The notes under the pieces are model-generated. The model had not been told where the DNA came from, ran no database searches, and was given only the letters and a program-made list of their open reading frames with translations. DNA of 64,000 nt from Gluconobacter cerinus (GTDB lineage: Bacteria > Pseudomonadota > Alphaproteobacteria > Acetobacterales > Acetobacteraceae), in contig NZ_BEWM01000004.1 in assembly GCF_002723935.1 (NCBI RefSeq), forward strand, positions 1 to 64,000, written 5' to 3'. Shown here one piece after another: positions 1-7,701 of the stretch; position 1 is the stretch's first letter, and every line of letters starts with the position of its first letter. A program made the position numbers and the translations under genes.

Positions 1-57
1 CCTTGCCGCCGCAAGATTTTGGAATAGGTCTTTTATCAACATAACCTAGATTATATT

Positions 58-162
58 ATGTATTTAATACCCTTTATGATCTTTGGGCTCGGGGGCATTG
101 TAACTGGTCTGTTTACACGAAGCATGCCGAAAACTTATTCAGTGCCTTCAGATCAGACATAA
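58..162 (+). CDS. possible short membrane peptide or gene remnant
   Basis: This is a 34-codon open frame reading as one hydrophobic helix (MYLIPFMIFGLGG at the start) followed by a short polar tail. It has no convincing ribosome binding site. It could be the last membrane segment of a decayed transporter, or chance. No family is recognised. The rest of the first 296 bases shows nothing else that I can support. Confidence 0.15.
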   Translation: MYLIPFMIFGLGGIVTGLFTRSMPKTYSVPSDQT

Positions 163-296
163 TTTGAGAAAGAAGCCCATACTTCGCTGACGTTCATGTG
201 CTTACTCAAAAGAGTGACCACATAGCGTGGTGTTGAATTGAAGCCATCAGCCGCCATTCGACGTTCCTGTACGAAAGCGTGAAGGAATGCTCAGGC

Positions 297-1430
297 ATGT
301 CGGTTGCAGATCAGAGCGCATACGTTGAGGGGCTTGCTCTTTTTAGGGCCAGGATGCAGTGCTTATTTGAGGAATGGAAAGCCAAACCATTTTCTGCTCC
401 AGAAAATCAGTTCCCTGTTGAGCTTCTAAATGCACTACGCACAATGGGTGCGTTTGACGCTCTTTTTTCCGTGGAAGACAATGGGCTCGGGCTTTGCCAA
501 ACATCTGAAGGAGGCCAGGTTCTTCTGACTTTACTGAGGAGAATAGGCTATCTGAGTCTTTCTCTCGGGCGATGTTTGGAAGGGCATGTGAATGTAGTCC
601 GTCTCGTAGAATTGTACGGCACGAGATTTCAACGTCATGCCCTAAAGCTCCAACTGAAAAACGAGAATTTGGCTGGCATCTGGGTTACGGACGGGAGCTC
701 TGCTGTCAGCATACAGAGGGAAGGGCCGAGCTACAGGCTCTCGGGGATCAAAGGTTTTGCCAGTGGCGTCAGGCAGGTTAGCGTTGCATTGATAACCGCC
801 ATACCTGAGCACGGCGAAGCACTCATGGTTCTAGCTCCTACAACAGACCTTGAACGCCAGCGCCCCGGTCCGGGAGCACTGACTGGCATGCAGGCCAGCG
901 GAACGGGAGCCTATGATTTCACGGGCCTCCAGATCTCACCGGATGACATTATTGGCTCACCAGGTGACTATCTGCGGCAGCCTGAATTTTCTGCGGGAGC
1001 CTGGCGAGGGTCGGCGGTTGCCTTAGGCGGGATGGATCATTTGATTGATCTACTCAGGGAGGAGTTACTGGAACGCGAGCGTGCTGGTAGTCCACATCAA
1101 CTCGCCCGGATCGGAGAAGCACTTATTCTTCAAAAGACAGCAGCGATGTGGGTGCACGAGGCCGCTCAAGCTGCATATTCTGCGCACATGAAATCAGAAG
1201 ACGTGACGTCAATCATTAATCTGGCTCGGTTGGCAGTCGAAAAGGCTGCTCTTGAACTGATCACGCTCGTTCAAAGAAGTCTGGGCCTGTCGGCCTTCAT
1301 CAAAGGAAAAGCGGTAGAGCAGGTCATGAGGGACCTTGCAACTTATCTCAGACAGCCCGCGCCTGACGAAGCTTTGACGGAGGCTGCCGCATGGTTCGTC
1401 CATCATGACTGGCCGGAGGCAGGTCCATGA
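297..1430 (+). CDS. acyl-CoA dehydrogenase-like flavoprotein
   Basis: The protein (377 residues) resembles the acyl-CoA dehydrogenase fold: an N-terminal helical part, a middle part that reads like the beta domain (GIWVTDGSS near residue 130, then YRLSGIKGFASG, the usual G-x-K-x-F/Y-x-S pattern), and a helical C-terminal half. Such enzymes hold FAD and oxidise acyl-CoA or a related thioester. I start at ATG 297 because AAGGA lies ten bases upstream; a GTG at 279 lacks a site. Its stop overlaps the next start by four bases, so it is the first gene of a coupled trio with a deacetylase and a methyltransferase. Divergence from typical acyl-CoA dehydrogenases suggests a specialised rather than beta-oxidation role. 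The substrate is unknown. Confidence 0.75.
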   Translation: MSVADQSAYVEGLALFRARMQCLFEEWKAKPFSAPENQFPVELLNALRTMGAFDALFSVEDNGLGLCQTSEGGQVLLTLLRRIGYLSLSLGRCLEGHVNVVRLVELYGTRFQRHALKLQLKNENLAGIWVTDGSSAVSIQREGPSYRLSGIKGFASGVRQVSVALITAIPEHGEALMVLAPTTDLERQRPGPGALTGMQASGTGAYDFTGLQISPDDIIGSPGDYLRQPEFSAGAWRGSAVALGGMDHLIDLLREELLERERAGSPHQLARIGEALILQKTAAMWVHEAAQAAYSAHMKSEDVTSIINLARLAVEKAALELITLVQRSLGLSAFIKGKAVEQVMRDLATYLRQPAPDEALTEAAAWFVHHDWPEAGP

Positions 1431-2158
1431 ATATTCGTGAAACTCTGGAAAAATTTGCAAGTTTCCCATTTGCCTCATTCGATGCCGTTGCTCCCGGCAC
1501 ATCACTGGTGCTGGCGCCCCATCCTGATGACGAAAGTCTTGGATGTGGGGGATTTATAGCCTCGGCAGTGGCACATGGGCGACCGCCCATTGTTGTGATC
1601 GTTTCAGACGGCTCCGCATCTCATCCGGGCTCTCGTTTATGGCCACCCGATCGGCTGGCGCGACAGAGACAGGAAGAATGCATCCGTGCGGCAGAACTTC
1701 TGGGTCTTTCTGCTGATAGACTGATATTTATGGGCCTTAAGGATACGAGAGTTCCGGTGGAAGGGAGCCAGTTTGACTCTACTGTCCGTGATTTGCTTGA
1801 TCTTCTGTCTCTTCATGACTGCGAAAATCTACTGGCCCCTTGGCGGTACGATCCTCACTGCGACCATGAAGCTGTCTGGCTGATTGGCGAAACGCTAAAA
1901 GCTCTGAAGCCAGAGCTTAGAGTTCTGGCGTACCCGGTCTGGGGTTTAACACTTCCTCCTGAAACGAAGATTCCGGAAAATGCCCTTATAGGTTGGCGCC
2001 TGAATGTTCAGTCTTTTTTGGAACAGAAACGACAGGCGGTCCACGCGCATCGAAGTCAGAGAGGCTTGATCGTAAAAGACGATCCAAACGGTTTTGTTTT
2101 ACCGGAGCATTTACTGGAGAAAATGCTGCAACCCTATGAAATCTTTATCGCGTCATGA
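1427..2158 (+). CDS. PIG-L/LmbE family N-deacetylase
   Basis: The 243-residue protein carries the PIG-L zinc signature HPDDE at residues 32-36 and the second metal motif HCDH at about 144-147. Members of this family remove N-acetyl or related N-acyl groups from amino sugars, for example GlcNAc-PI, GlcNAc-inositol (MshB) or GlcNAc-malate (BshB). The start ATG overlaps the upstream stop as ATGA, and its own stop overlaps the methyltransferase start in the same way, so the three genes should be translated together. The neighbouring glycosyltransferase and methyltransferase point to deacetylation of a glycosyl intermediate, but the substrate is inferred only. Confidence 0.88.
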   Translation: MNIRETLEKFASFPFASFDAVAPGTSLVLAPHPDDESLGCGGFIASAVAHGRPPIVVIVSDGSASHPGSRLWPPDRLARQRQEECIRAAELLGLSADRLIFMGLKDTRVPVEGSQFDSTVRDLLDLLSLHDCENLLAPWRYDPHCDHEAVWLIGETLKALKPELRVLAYPVWGLTLPPETKIPENALIGWRLNVQSFLEQKRQAVHAHRSQRGLIVKDDPNGFVLPEHLLEKMLQPYEIFIAS

Positions 2159-2778
2159 GGAAAGAGACATGGACAGCAGACGTTTTTGAAAACCTGTTTC
2201 AGCAGGATCCTGATCCATGGAATTTTGAAAGCAGCCCGTATGAACACAAGAAGCTTCAAAGGGTTCTACAATGTCTGCCATGTTCGCCGATTGCATTCGC
2301 TGTAGAGCTCGGATGTGCCATAGGGGTAGGCACATTGGCTCTAACGCAGCGGTGTCAACGTATCCTGGCAGTAGATGCTTCGGAAACTGCGCTTACCAAG
2401 GCAAGACAGCGCTGCCAGGAATATGCACAAGTCAGCTTTATCAAAGCCTTTCTACCTAGTGCTTATCCAGTTGTTGCGGCAGCAGGCTGTGATCTCATTC
2501 TTATTTCGGAAATTCTTTATTTTTTGAGTCAGACAGACATTCAGGAACTGGCTTTTCAAACGACCACAAGCCTGAAAACAACTGGCCATATCCTAATCGT
2601 TAACTGGACTGGAGAGACAGATACGCCCTGTACAGGAGACGAGGCAGCAAATTGTTTTATCCAGGCATGTCTTGCCCACGGTTGGGTGCCTGATCTGAGT
2701 GAGCGAGGTGAGGGATATCGAATTGATCGATTGAGTCACTTAAGCAATCACGATGAGAACGATGTATCATTTTTCTAA
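2155..2778 (+). CDS. SAM-dependent methyltransferase, NodS-like
   Basis: This 207-residue class I methyltransferase has the SAM-binding motif I ELGCAIG at residues 51-57 and an acidic motif II region (ILAVDAS). The N-terminus with QDPDPWNF followed by a Y-E-H-K-K-L segment is typical of the NodS family, whose founder N-methylates the deacetylated end of Nod factor. It is coupled to the PIG-L gene by an ATGA overlap. Its last 122 bases lie opposite the end of the convergent glycosyltransferase. The pairing of deacetylase then N-methyltransferase parallels NodB then NodS, but no claim is made that the product is a Nod factor. Confidence 0.82.
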   Translation: MRKETWTADVFENLFQQDPDPWNFESSPYEHKKLQRVLQCLPCSPIAFAVELGCAIGVGTLALTQRCQRILAVDASETALTKARQRCQEYAQVSFIKAFLPSAYPVVAAAGCDLILISEILYFLSQTDIQELAFQTTTSLKTTGHILIVNWTGETDTPCTGDEAANCFIQACLAHGWVPDLSERGEGYRIDRLSHLSNHDENDVSFF

Positions 2779-3799
2779 GATGATCTAGCACCCGTTGGGC
2801 TCGTTTATGATGCTTTTCCAAGTCATCACGGCGCACGCGCATTTGATAGAATTCCATGCAGGTGTCTTCAAAAGGAACGAGTTGATTTGCGTGCTTACGC
2901 AGACGTCGCATACGAAGTAACCTTCGGGAAACAGGCTCGAAAATATCATCTATATATTCGTCCTGTACGTGTAATCTGCGTGCCAGCGTTTCGGCCATTC
3001 CTCCTTTTGCCCGACCCACCAAACGAGCGGACACATACACCTTAACGTCCGGTGCATGACGAACACGAATTCCGTTTTCTCGAAGCACTTGATAAAACGC
3101 ACGGTCTTCCGACGTTGGTACGGCAGGCATTCCACCAACCTTACTCCAGGCCTGATAAGTGACCGCGATACTGGCGCCGGAATGCTCGGTATGCCGTGGC
3201 CAGGGATCATGAGATTCCGGACAGAGCAGCAGTGTGATTTGATCGAGAAGAGCCCCGTAAGCCTTTTCTGCTCTTTCATCTTCATGCAAATTGAATGGGA
3301 TTTTCCTGGCTTCCTCGGGGAGGAGAAGAGTCCTGCCAAACACGGCTTCAACAGGATAATGCGTAAAAGCGTTTAGAGTACGACTTAACCAATCCTCAGC
3401 AGCTTCACTGTCAGCATCAGTGGTCACTAATAGGGCACTAGAAGATGCATACTGAGCCGCATGGGCCATTGCATCCCTTCTTGCCAAGCCTGCGCTTGCC
3501 AATGCCGGGTCGTAGATAACTCTGACGATCTCCAGTTCGAACGGTAATGTGTTCGTTAAAGATGCTACTCGCTCATGTGTTTGATCAGTAGTATTATTGA
3601 TCCAGAGTACAACTTTGTCAGGCTGTGTCTCTTGTCTCGCAAGAGCTAAAAGACACGGGACAATGTGCTCTTCTTCATTGCACACTGGAATAGCAACCAG
3701 TATATACTTTTTTATAACATCATGTTTATTTTCATTGAGCCCGGTCTTCTCCCCGGTATTGTTGTGTCCACTCAAAGAAAATGGCTTGATCTGTCCCAT
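2657..3799 (-). CDS. family 2 glycosyltransferase
   Basis: A GT-A fold glycosyltransferase of about 380 residues. Visible are the family 2 opening strand VAIPVCNEEE (residues 35-44) and the metal-binding DAD motif at about 128-130 in a TTDADSEA context. No membrane segment is apparent, so it is probably cytoplasmic or peripheral. It lies 36 bases downstream of the small proline-rich gene on the same strand and converges on the methyltransferase with a 122-base overlap at the 3' ends. The start has only a weak ribosome site and no later in-frame Met precedes the fold. Acceptor and donor are unknown. Confidence 0.82.
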   Translation of the reverse strand: MGQIKPFSLSGHNNTGEKTGLNENKHDVIKKYILVAIPVCNEEEHIVPCLLALARQETQPDKVVLWINNTTDQTHERVASLTNTLPFELEIVRVIYDPALASAGLARRDAMAHAAQYASSSALLVTTDADSEAAEDWLSRTLNAFTHYPVEAVFGRTLLLPEEARKIPFNLHEDERAEKAYGALLDQITLLLCPESHDPWPRHTEHSGASIAVTYQAWSKVGGMPAVPTSEDRAFYQVLRENGIRVRHAPDVKVYVSARLVGRAKGGMAETLARRLHVQDEYIDDIFEPVSRRLLRMRRLRKHANQLVPFEDTCMEFYQMRVRRDDLEKHHKRAQRVLDHLRKMIHRSHRDCLSDSIDQFDIPHLAHSDQAPNRGQDMPG

Positions 3800-3835
3800 A
3801 GGTTTACTCGTCGTCCCGGCCTGAAAATCCGGAGC

Positions 3836-4060
3836 TTAATTTGTTGGATTTTCAGGTGCATCAGGAAGGACTGGAGGCTGATCAGGCTTAGAATCTGGAT
3901 AGCCTTTTTCAGGCGCATAACTTTTACCGGGATTTTCCTCTTCCGGGGGCTCATCCGTGATCGGGCTTTTGTCAGGATACGGGTCAAAAGGCTCACGTTC
4001 ATCAGGCGAGCCAGGAGCTTTAGTCGGATTTTTTGGGAGCGTACTGCTACGGAAAGACAT
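3836..4060 (-). CDS. small acidic proline-rich protein
   Basis: Seventy-four residues, very rich in Pro, Glu, Asp and Lys (for example DEPPEEENPGKSYAPEKGYP) and probably disordered. I start at MSFRSS because GGAGG sits five to six bases upstream; an earlier in-frame Met at 4084 lacks such a site. It precedes the glycosyltransferase by 36 bases and is probably cotranscribed. No family is recognised. The composition could suit a linker or scaffold protein but no function is proposed. Confidence 0.6.
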   Translation of the reverse strand: MSFRSSTLPKNPTKAPGSPDEREPFDPYPDKSPITDEPPEEENPGKSYAPEKGYPDSKPDQPPVLPDAPENPTN

Positions 4061-4413
4061 GATAGCCTCCATTGGTAAGACCATTAAATGGATAGCTAGG
4101 CAGGAAGTTCAGATCACTTAAAAAAGACTGAGAGAATTTGACTGGGGATATTATTTTGCAGTCTTTTATGTTCAATAAACACTTATATTTATTATTAAAA
4201 TATCTAATAACTTAAAAATGTAGCGAAATAAATAATTTATTTAAAAATTTATTCGAATTATAATTGATTTTTTATTATAGTAAAATATATCCTGATATTA
4301 CATCCATTCACATGCAGACATTCATTTTCACCATGAAAAATTAAGATGGTTGGTAAATATATATGTGTTAGAAAATCACTACCGACCGGATATAATAAAT
4401 TACAATATTTAGA
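4061..4413. other. AT-rich intergenic stretch
   Basis: These 353 bases separate the small proline-rich gene from the end of the OprB porin gene. They are strongly AT-rich, especially 4180-4290, with no open frame or perfect hairpin that I can support. The part next to 4060 should hold the promoter for the minus-strand small gene and glycosyltransferase, but I cannot define -35 and -10 boxes with confidence. Confidence 0.5.
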
Positions 4414-5835
4414 CTAAAGAACAGCATGTATCTTCAATCCTACAGCATCGACAGTCGGTTTGTTCTTCTGAAGATTTGTCCGCCAGATACGCTGATAATC
4501 AGGTTGGATGGAGAGACCACGAAACGCATGGATGTTGTAAGTGACCTCTAGGGTGGTGATATGGCTTTGAGGGTAGGTCGTGTTTCCGGGGAGAGGCAGT
4601 CCCTGACGATAGCGTATCCACTGCGAAGCAACCAGTTCCGGGCTTGCCATCGTTTCAGACCACTCAACGCCGAATGTATCCTGGGGACGAGTGGAAATTG
4701 GCCCTCGATCTACGAGCCCCGCATAGATCTGATAGGTGTAAGGGCTGTTCTTCCCATCACTTTTGGCAAAACCGGCAAGCGCGTAAAGACCGTGTAACGG
4801 ACCGCTTCCGTTACGGATTAACATCTGGTCTGCCTGAAGCCATATTTGTGTTTTTCCATTCGTCCAGCGGTAAGGGAGACCAGTGGCAGCAGCAGCATTG
4901 CCATTATTGTCGTAGTAGACATCCCGGTATTGAGAAGAATCATAAGCGAAGCCAAATTTATAATGGCCGACAAGATTGTTTTTTCCAAAATGAGGGATGA
5001 GGCCGATTTCAACAGGAGTATAGACGCCTGTATAAAGGTCTGTACCCATTTCAAAGCCAGTCCGATCATACTTGTTTGTATTCAGGTATGGATTGACGCC
5101 ATAAAGACCCGCTTGAATATAGAGACCATGGAGCGGCCAGTAACGAATTCTGGCTCCCCATGTTGACCCTGGATATGTCGCATATCCCGCTGCACCGCGG
5201 GTCAGAGATTTTGGTATCCCACAGTTCGATTTGTTCATAAACGTGCAGAACAAGGGGGAATTAGCAAAATCAATATTCACGGGCATTTTTCCAACGGCAA
5301 TCTGAATGCGTTTTTTATACAGATCCTGAGTTCCATAGACATAAACCAGGTGAACGCCGACATTGCCGCCACCGCCGAAAATTTCCTGAAACCCATTCAA
5401 AGAGTGATCGCCCAGATCTGCTGCGAGGTTATGGCCTGCGCGGTTAACGAAAACTGCATGGGTGATAAATCCCTTCCAGCCAATAATTTTTTCCCAGTCC
5501 AGATCAAGTTCCACACCGATCTGATGGGCATAACCAGCGTCCCCGCCATGCCCTGCATTTAAGGCGATGGCGCTTTCGCTGGTATAGTCCACGACAATAC
5601 CGATCCCTTTCTTGTTCAGCTTTTTGATCAGCCTATCCCAGGGAAGGAGCATGTTCTCTACCGGTGGCGTGAAAGGGGTGTTGTCGTAGCCGGTCGGCGT
5701 ATCCAGGGCGAAAAGAGGAGCTGTTGCGGAGACTGGCCCCCGGTATTGTGCCTCTGCTTTGAAGGAAAAAAACACGGCGCATGAGAAAACGCATGCCAGA
5801 AAAATTTTTGTAGTGGGGGATAGAGAGCGCGGCAT
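4414..5835 (-). CDS. OprB-family carbohydrate porin
   Basis: The 473-residue protein starts with a signal peptide (a basic start, a hydrophobic stretch LACVFSCAVFF, then FKAEAQ as the likely cleavage region) and continues as an aromatic-rich beta-barrel typical of OprB. The WKGFITHAVF region after LDLDWEKIIG and a terminal IHAVL strand fit the family. It should let sugars or sugar acids across the outer membrane. The gene is the last of a minus-strand operon (dehydrogenase, permease, hydratase, hydroxyacid dehydrogenase), which suggests uptake of that pathway's substrate. GGAG precedes the start by about nine bases. Confidence 0.88.
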   Translation of the reverse strand: MPRSLSPTTKIFLACVFSCAVFFSFKAEAQYRGPVSATAPLFALDTPTGYDNTPFTPPVENMLLPWDRLIKKLNKKGIGIVVDYTSESAIALNAGHGGDAGYAHQIGVELDLDWEKIIGWKGFITHAVFVNRAGHNLAADLGDHSLNGFQEIFGGGGNVGVHLVYVYGTQDLYKKRIQIAVGKMPVNIDFANSPLFCTFMNKSNCGIPKSLTRGAAGYATYPGSTWGARIRYWPLHGLYIQAGLYGVNPYLNTNKYDRTGFEMGTDLYTGVYTPVEIGLIPHFGKNNLVGHYKFGFAYDSSQYRDVYYDNNGNAAAATGLPYRWTNGKTQIWLQADQMLIRNGSGPLHGLYALAGFAKSDGKNSPYTYQIYAGLVDRGPISTRPQDTFGVEWSETMASPELVASQWIRYRQGLPLPGNTTYPQSHITTLEVTYNIHAFRGLSIQPDYQRIWRTNLQKNKPTVDAVGLKIHAVL

Positions 5836-5860
5836 CGAAGTGCTCCAGACTGAAGCAGTT

Positions 5861-6787
5861 TCAAATCACGGGGGTCAGGAGCGGGGCACCGCAGAAATGT
5901 GCCGCAAGGTTGGCCGTGACCAACTGGCCCATCTGTCGGCGTGTTTCTACGGTTGCGCTGGCACGATGTGGCTGAAGAACGACATTGTTCATGCCGTAAA
6001 GGGCAGCGGGGATACTGGGTTCGTTCTCAAAAACATCAAGCGCGGCTTTGCCGAGTTTGCCATCTTGCAACAGGCTCACCATGGTCTGTTCATCCACCAC
6101 GCTTCCACGAGAAATATTGACCAGCAACCCGTCCGGCCCCAGTGCTTCCATGACGTCCCGGTTTACAAGATGCCGGGACTGAGGTCCTCCCGATGCCGCG
6201 ACGACAAGGATATCGCTCTGTTTCGCCAGTGCGGTCAGGCTGGGAATGAACGGGATGTCAGGAAGTTCAAGATTGGTACGGCTGAAATAGGAAACGGGCA
6301 TGTTAAAGCCATGCGCCCGTCGGCTGATGGCCTGTCCGACTTTTCCCATCCCAAAAATTCCGAGTTTCTTGCCGGTGACCTTGTGGGCCAAGGGGAGGAA
6401 GCCCGTGCCCCACTGACCGTTGCGGACAAAACTGTCTCCTGGAAGCAGGTCGCGCGTTGCCGCAAGGATGAAAGCCATGGCGAGATCTGCCACGTCATCT
6501 GTCAGGACGTTCTGCGTTGTCGTAACGCTGATACCACGGCGGCTGGCCTGAACGAGATCGACGGCATCAGTCCCAATTCCATTGATGGAAATGATCTCCA
6601 GGTTAGGAAGGGCCGTCATGATGTGGGAGGGGACACCGGTTCCGCCGCCAGTGACGATGCCCCGAATGCGCGGTGCGATGTCCGTCAATATCAGCATTTC
6701 ATTATAACGGTGAACAACATACGCGGCGTCCAATGCCTGCTCGACTTCAGGCATCATGGGCTCGATAAGAAGAATTTCCGGTTTCAT
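5861..6787 (-). CDS. D-2-hydroxyacid dehydrogenase
   Basis: An NAD(P)-dependent D-isomer 2-hydroxyacid dehydrogenase of 308 residues. The nucleotide-binding motif GMGKVG lies near residue 150, and the catalytic set is visible as the Arg of ISRGSVVDE, the Glu of ENEPSIP and the His of QPHRAS. It would interconvert a 2-keto acid and a D-2-hydroxyacid, such as glyoxylate/glycolate or hydroxypyruvate/glycerate, in the cytoplasm. It lies between the hydratase and the porin in one operon, so it may handle a keto acid made by the hydratase branch. A long antisense frame over it is a shadow. Confidence 0.87.
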   Translation of the reverse strand: MKPEILLIEPMMPEVEQALDAAYVVHRYNEMLILTDIAPRIRGIVTGGGTGVPSHIMTALPNLEIISINGIGTDAVDLVQASRRGISVTTTQNVLTDDVADLAMAFILAATRDLLPGDSFVRNGQWGTGFLPLAHKVTGKKLGIFGMGKVGQAISRRAHGFNMPVSYFSRTNLELPDIPFIPSLTALAKQSDILVVAASGGPQSRHLVNRDVMEALGPDGLLVNISRGSVVDEQTMVSLLQDGKLGKAALDVFENEPSIPAALYGMNNVVLQPHRASATVETRRQMGQLVTANLAAHFCGAPLLTPVI

Positions 6788-6813
6788 GATCAGAGAACCT
6801 TACACAGCCTGTT

Positions 6814-7605
6814 TTATGGAAGAACGACGGAGACGGGGGCCAGAGATCCGATTTCGACTTTTGCGGTCGTGCCTGCGGGTACGAATTTCGTGCCTGTCAT
6901 GGATCCGGTGGTGACGACGGTTCCTGCTTCCAGGGGAAGGCCGCGCTTCGCAGCATGATTGGCCAGCCAGACAAGAAGACGGATTGGATCTCCAGCGGAG
7001 TTCCCTCCGGCATGTTCAATGGCAATCTGGTCATCAAGGACAAGCTTGACCTGTTCGGTTACAGGTGTGAGCTGCTGCCACGTTGAAATTCCGGGTCCGT
7101 AAATCAGGGCGCCGTGGTTGCCCTGATCGGCCAGATGCACCAGTCCGTCCTGGGAGCCTGCCTTGCAGAAGCGGGTGTCAAATATTTCGATAGCGGCATG
7201 AGCACTGCCGATTGCGTCGCAAACTTCGGTCTGCGTCCAAGGTGTTTCCCGAGAGAGTAGGTCTTTCCGGAAAATATAAACAATCTCCGCCTCAACACCG
7301 TAAAGGCGGCAAAGACCTTCCGGGAGCTTGGTATCTCCGGAAAACAGGGTGGCCTGATGCAAGGGTGCGCAGAATGGCTCGCTTTCTGGCGTCGGAGCTC
7401 CGACTTTCCAACCCTTGATGGGGCCGAGGGAAGCCGTCAGAGCTTGTGCGACCTGATCCTGAACAGAATACGCTTCTTTGGCGTCATGTATCTTGACGGT
7501 ATCGGGAAGGCTATCCAAGCAAGGTTTACTTTTCCTGGCAGCAAGAAAGATCTCTGCACACTGAGTCAGTGCGGGGTTTGGAGAAAGAGATACTGTATCG
7601 TTCAT
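6814..7605 (-). CDS. 2-keto-4-pentenoate hydratase-like protein
   Basis: Relative of MhpD/DmpE hydratases and decarboxylases in the fumarylacetoacetase superfamily. Recognisable parts are IKGWKVGAPTPES near residue 65, the metal-binding VEAEI segment, AAIEIFDTRF, and the C-terminal GTVVTTGSMTGTK that closes the active site. It acts on a 2-keto acid, by hydration or decarboxylation. I start at 7605, where GAGG lies six bases upstream, giving 263 residues; the frame stays open to 7656 without a better site. In this operon it may process a 2-keto-3-deoxy or unsaturated sugar-acid intermediate, which is inference. Confidence 0.82.
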   Translation of the reverse strand: MNDTVSLSPNPALTQCAEIFLAARKSKPCLDSLPDTVKIHDAKEAYSVQDQVAQALTASLGPIKGWKVGAPTPESEPFCAPLHQATLFSGDTKLPEGLCRLYGVEAEIVYIFRKDLLSRETPWTQTEVCDAIGSAHAAIEIFDTRFCKAGSQDGLVHLADQGNHGALIYGPGISTWQQLTPVTEQVKLVLDDQIAIEHAGGNSAGDPIRLLVWLANHAAKRGLPLEAGTVVTTGSMTGTKFVPAGTTAKVEIGSLAPVSVVLP

Positions 7606-7701
7606 GATAAACCTCGAGCATAGAGAGGCCGTTATGCGTCCGGAGCACGGGCGCATTTGGAATGAGCTGAAAGAAAGTGACGTGTGTGTTAGGAGAGGCC
7701 C

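Noticed and set aside
5759-6958. 399-codon plus-strand open frame
   Set aside because: It lies opposite the D-2-hydroxyacid dehydrogenase and hydratase genes, which have clear catalytic motifs; the translation is Arg/His/Gly-rich without any domain.
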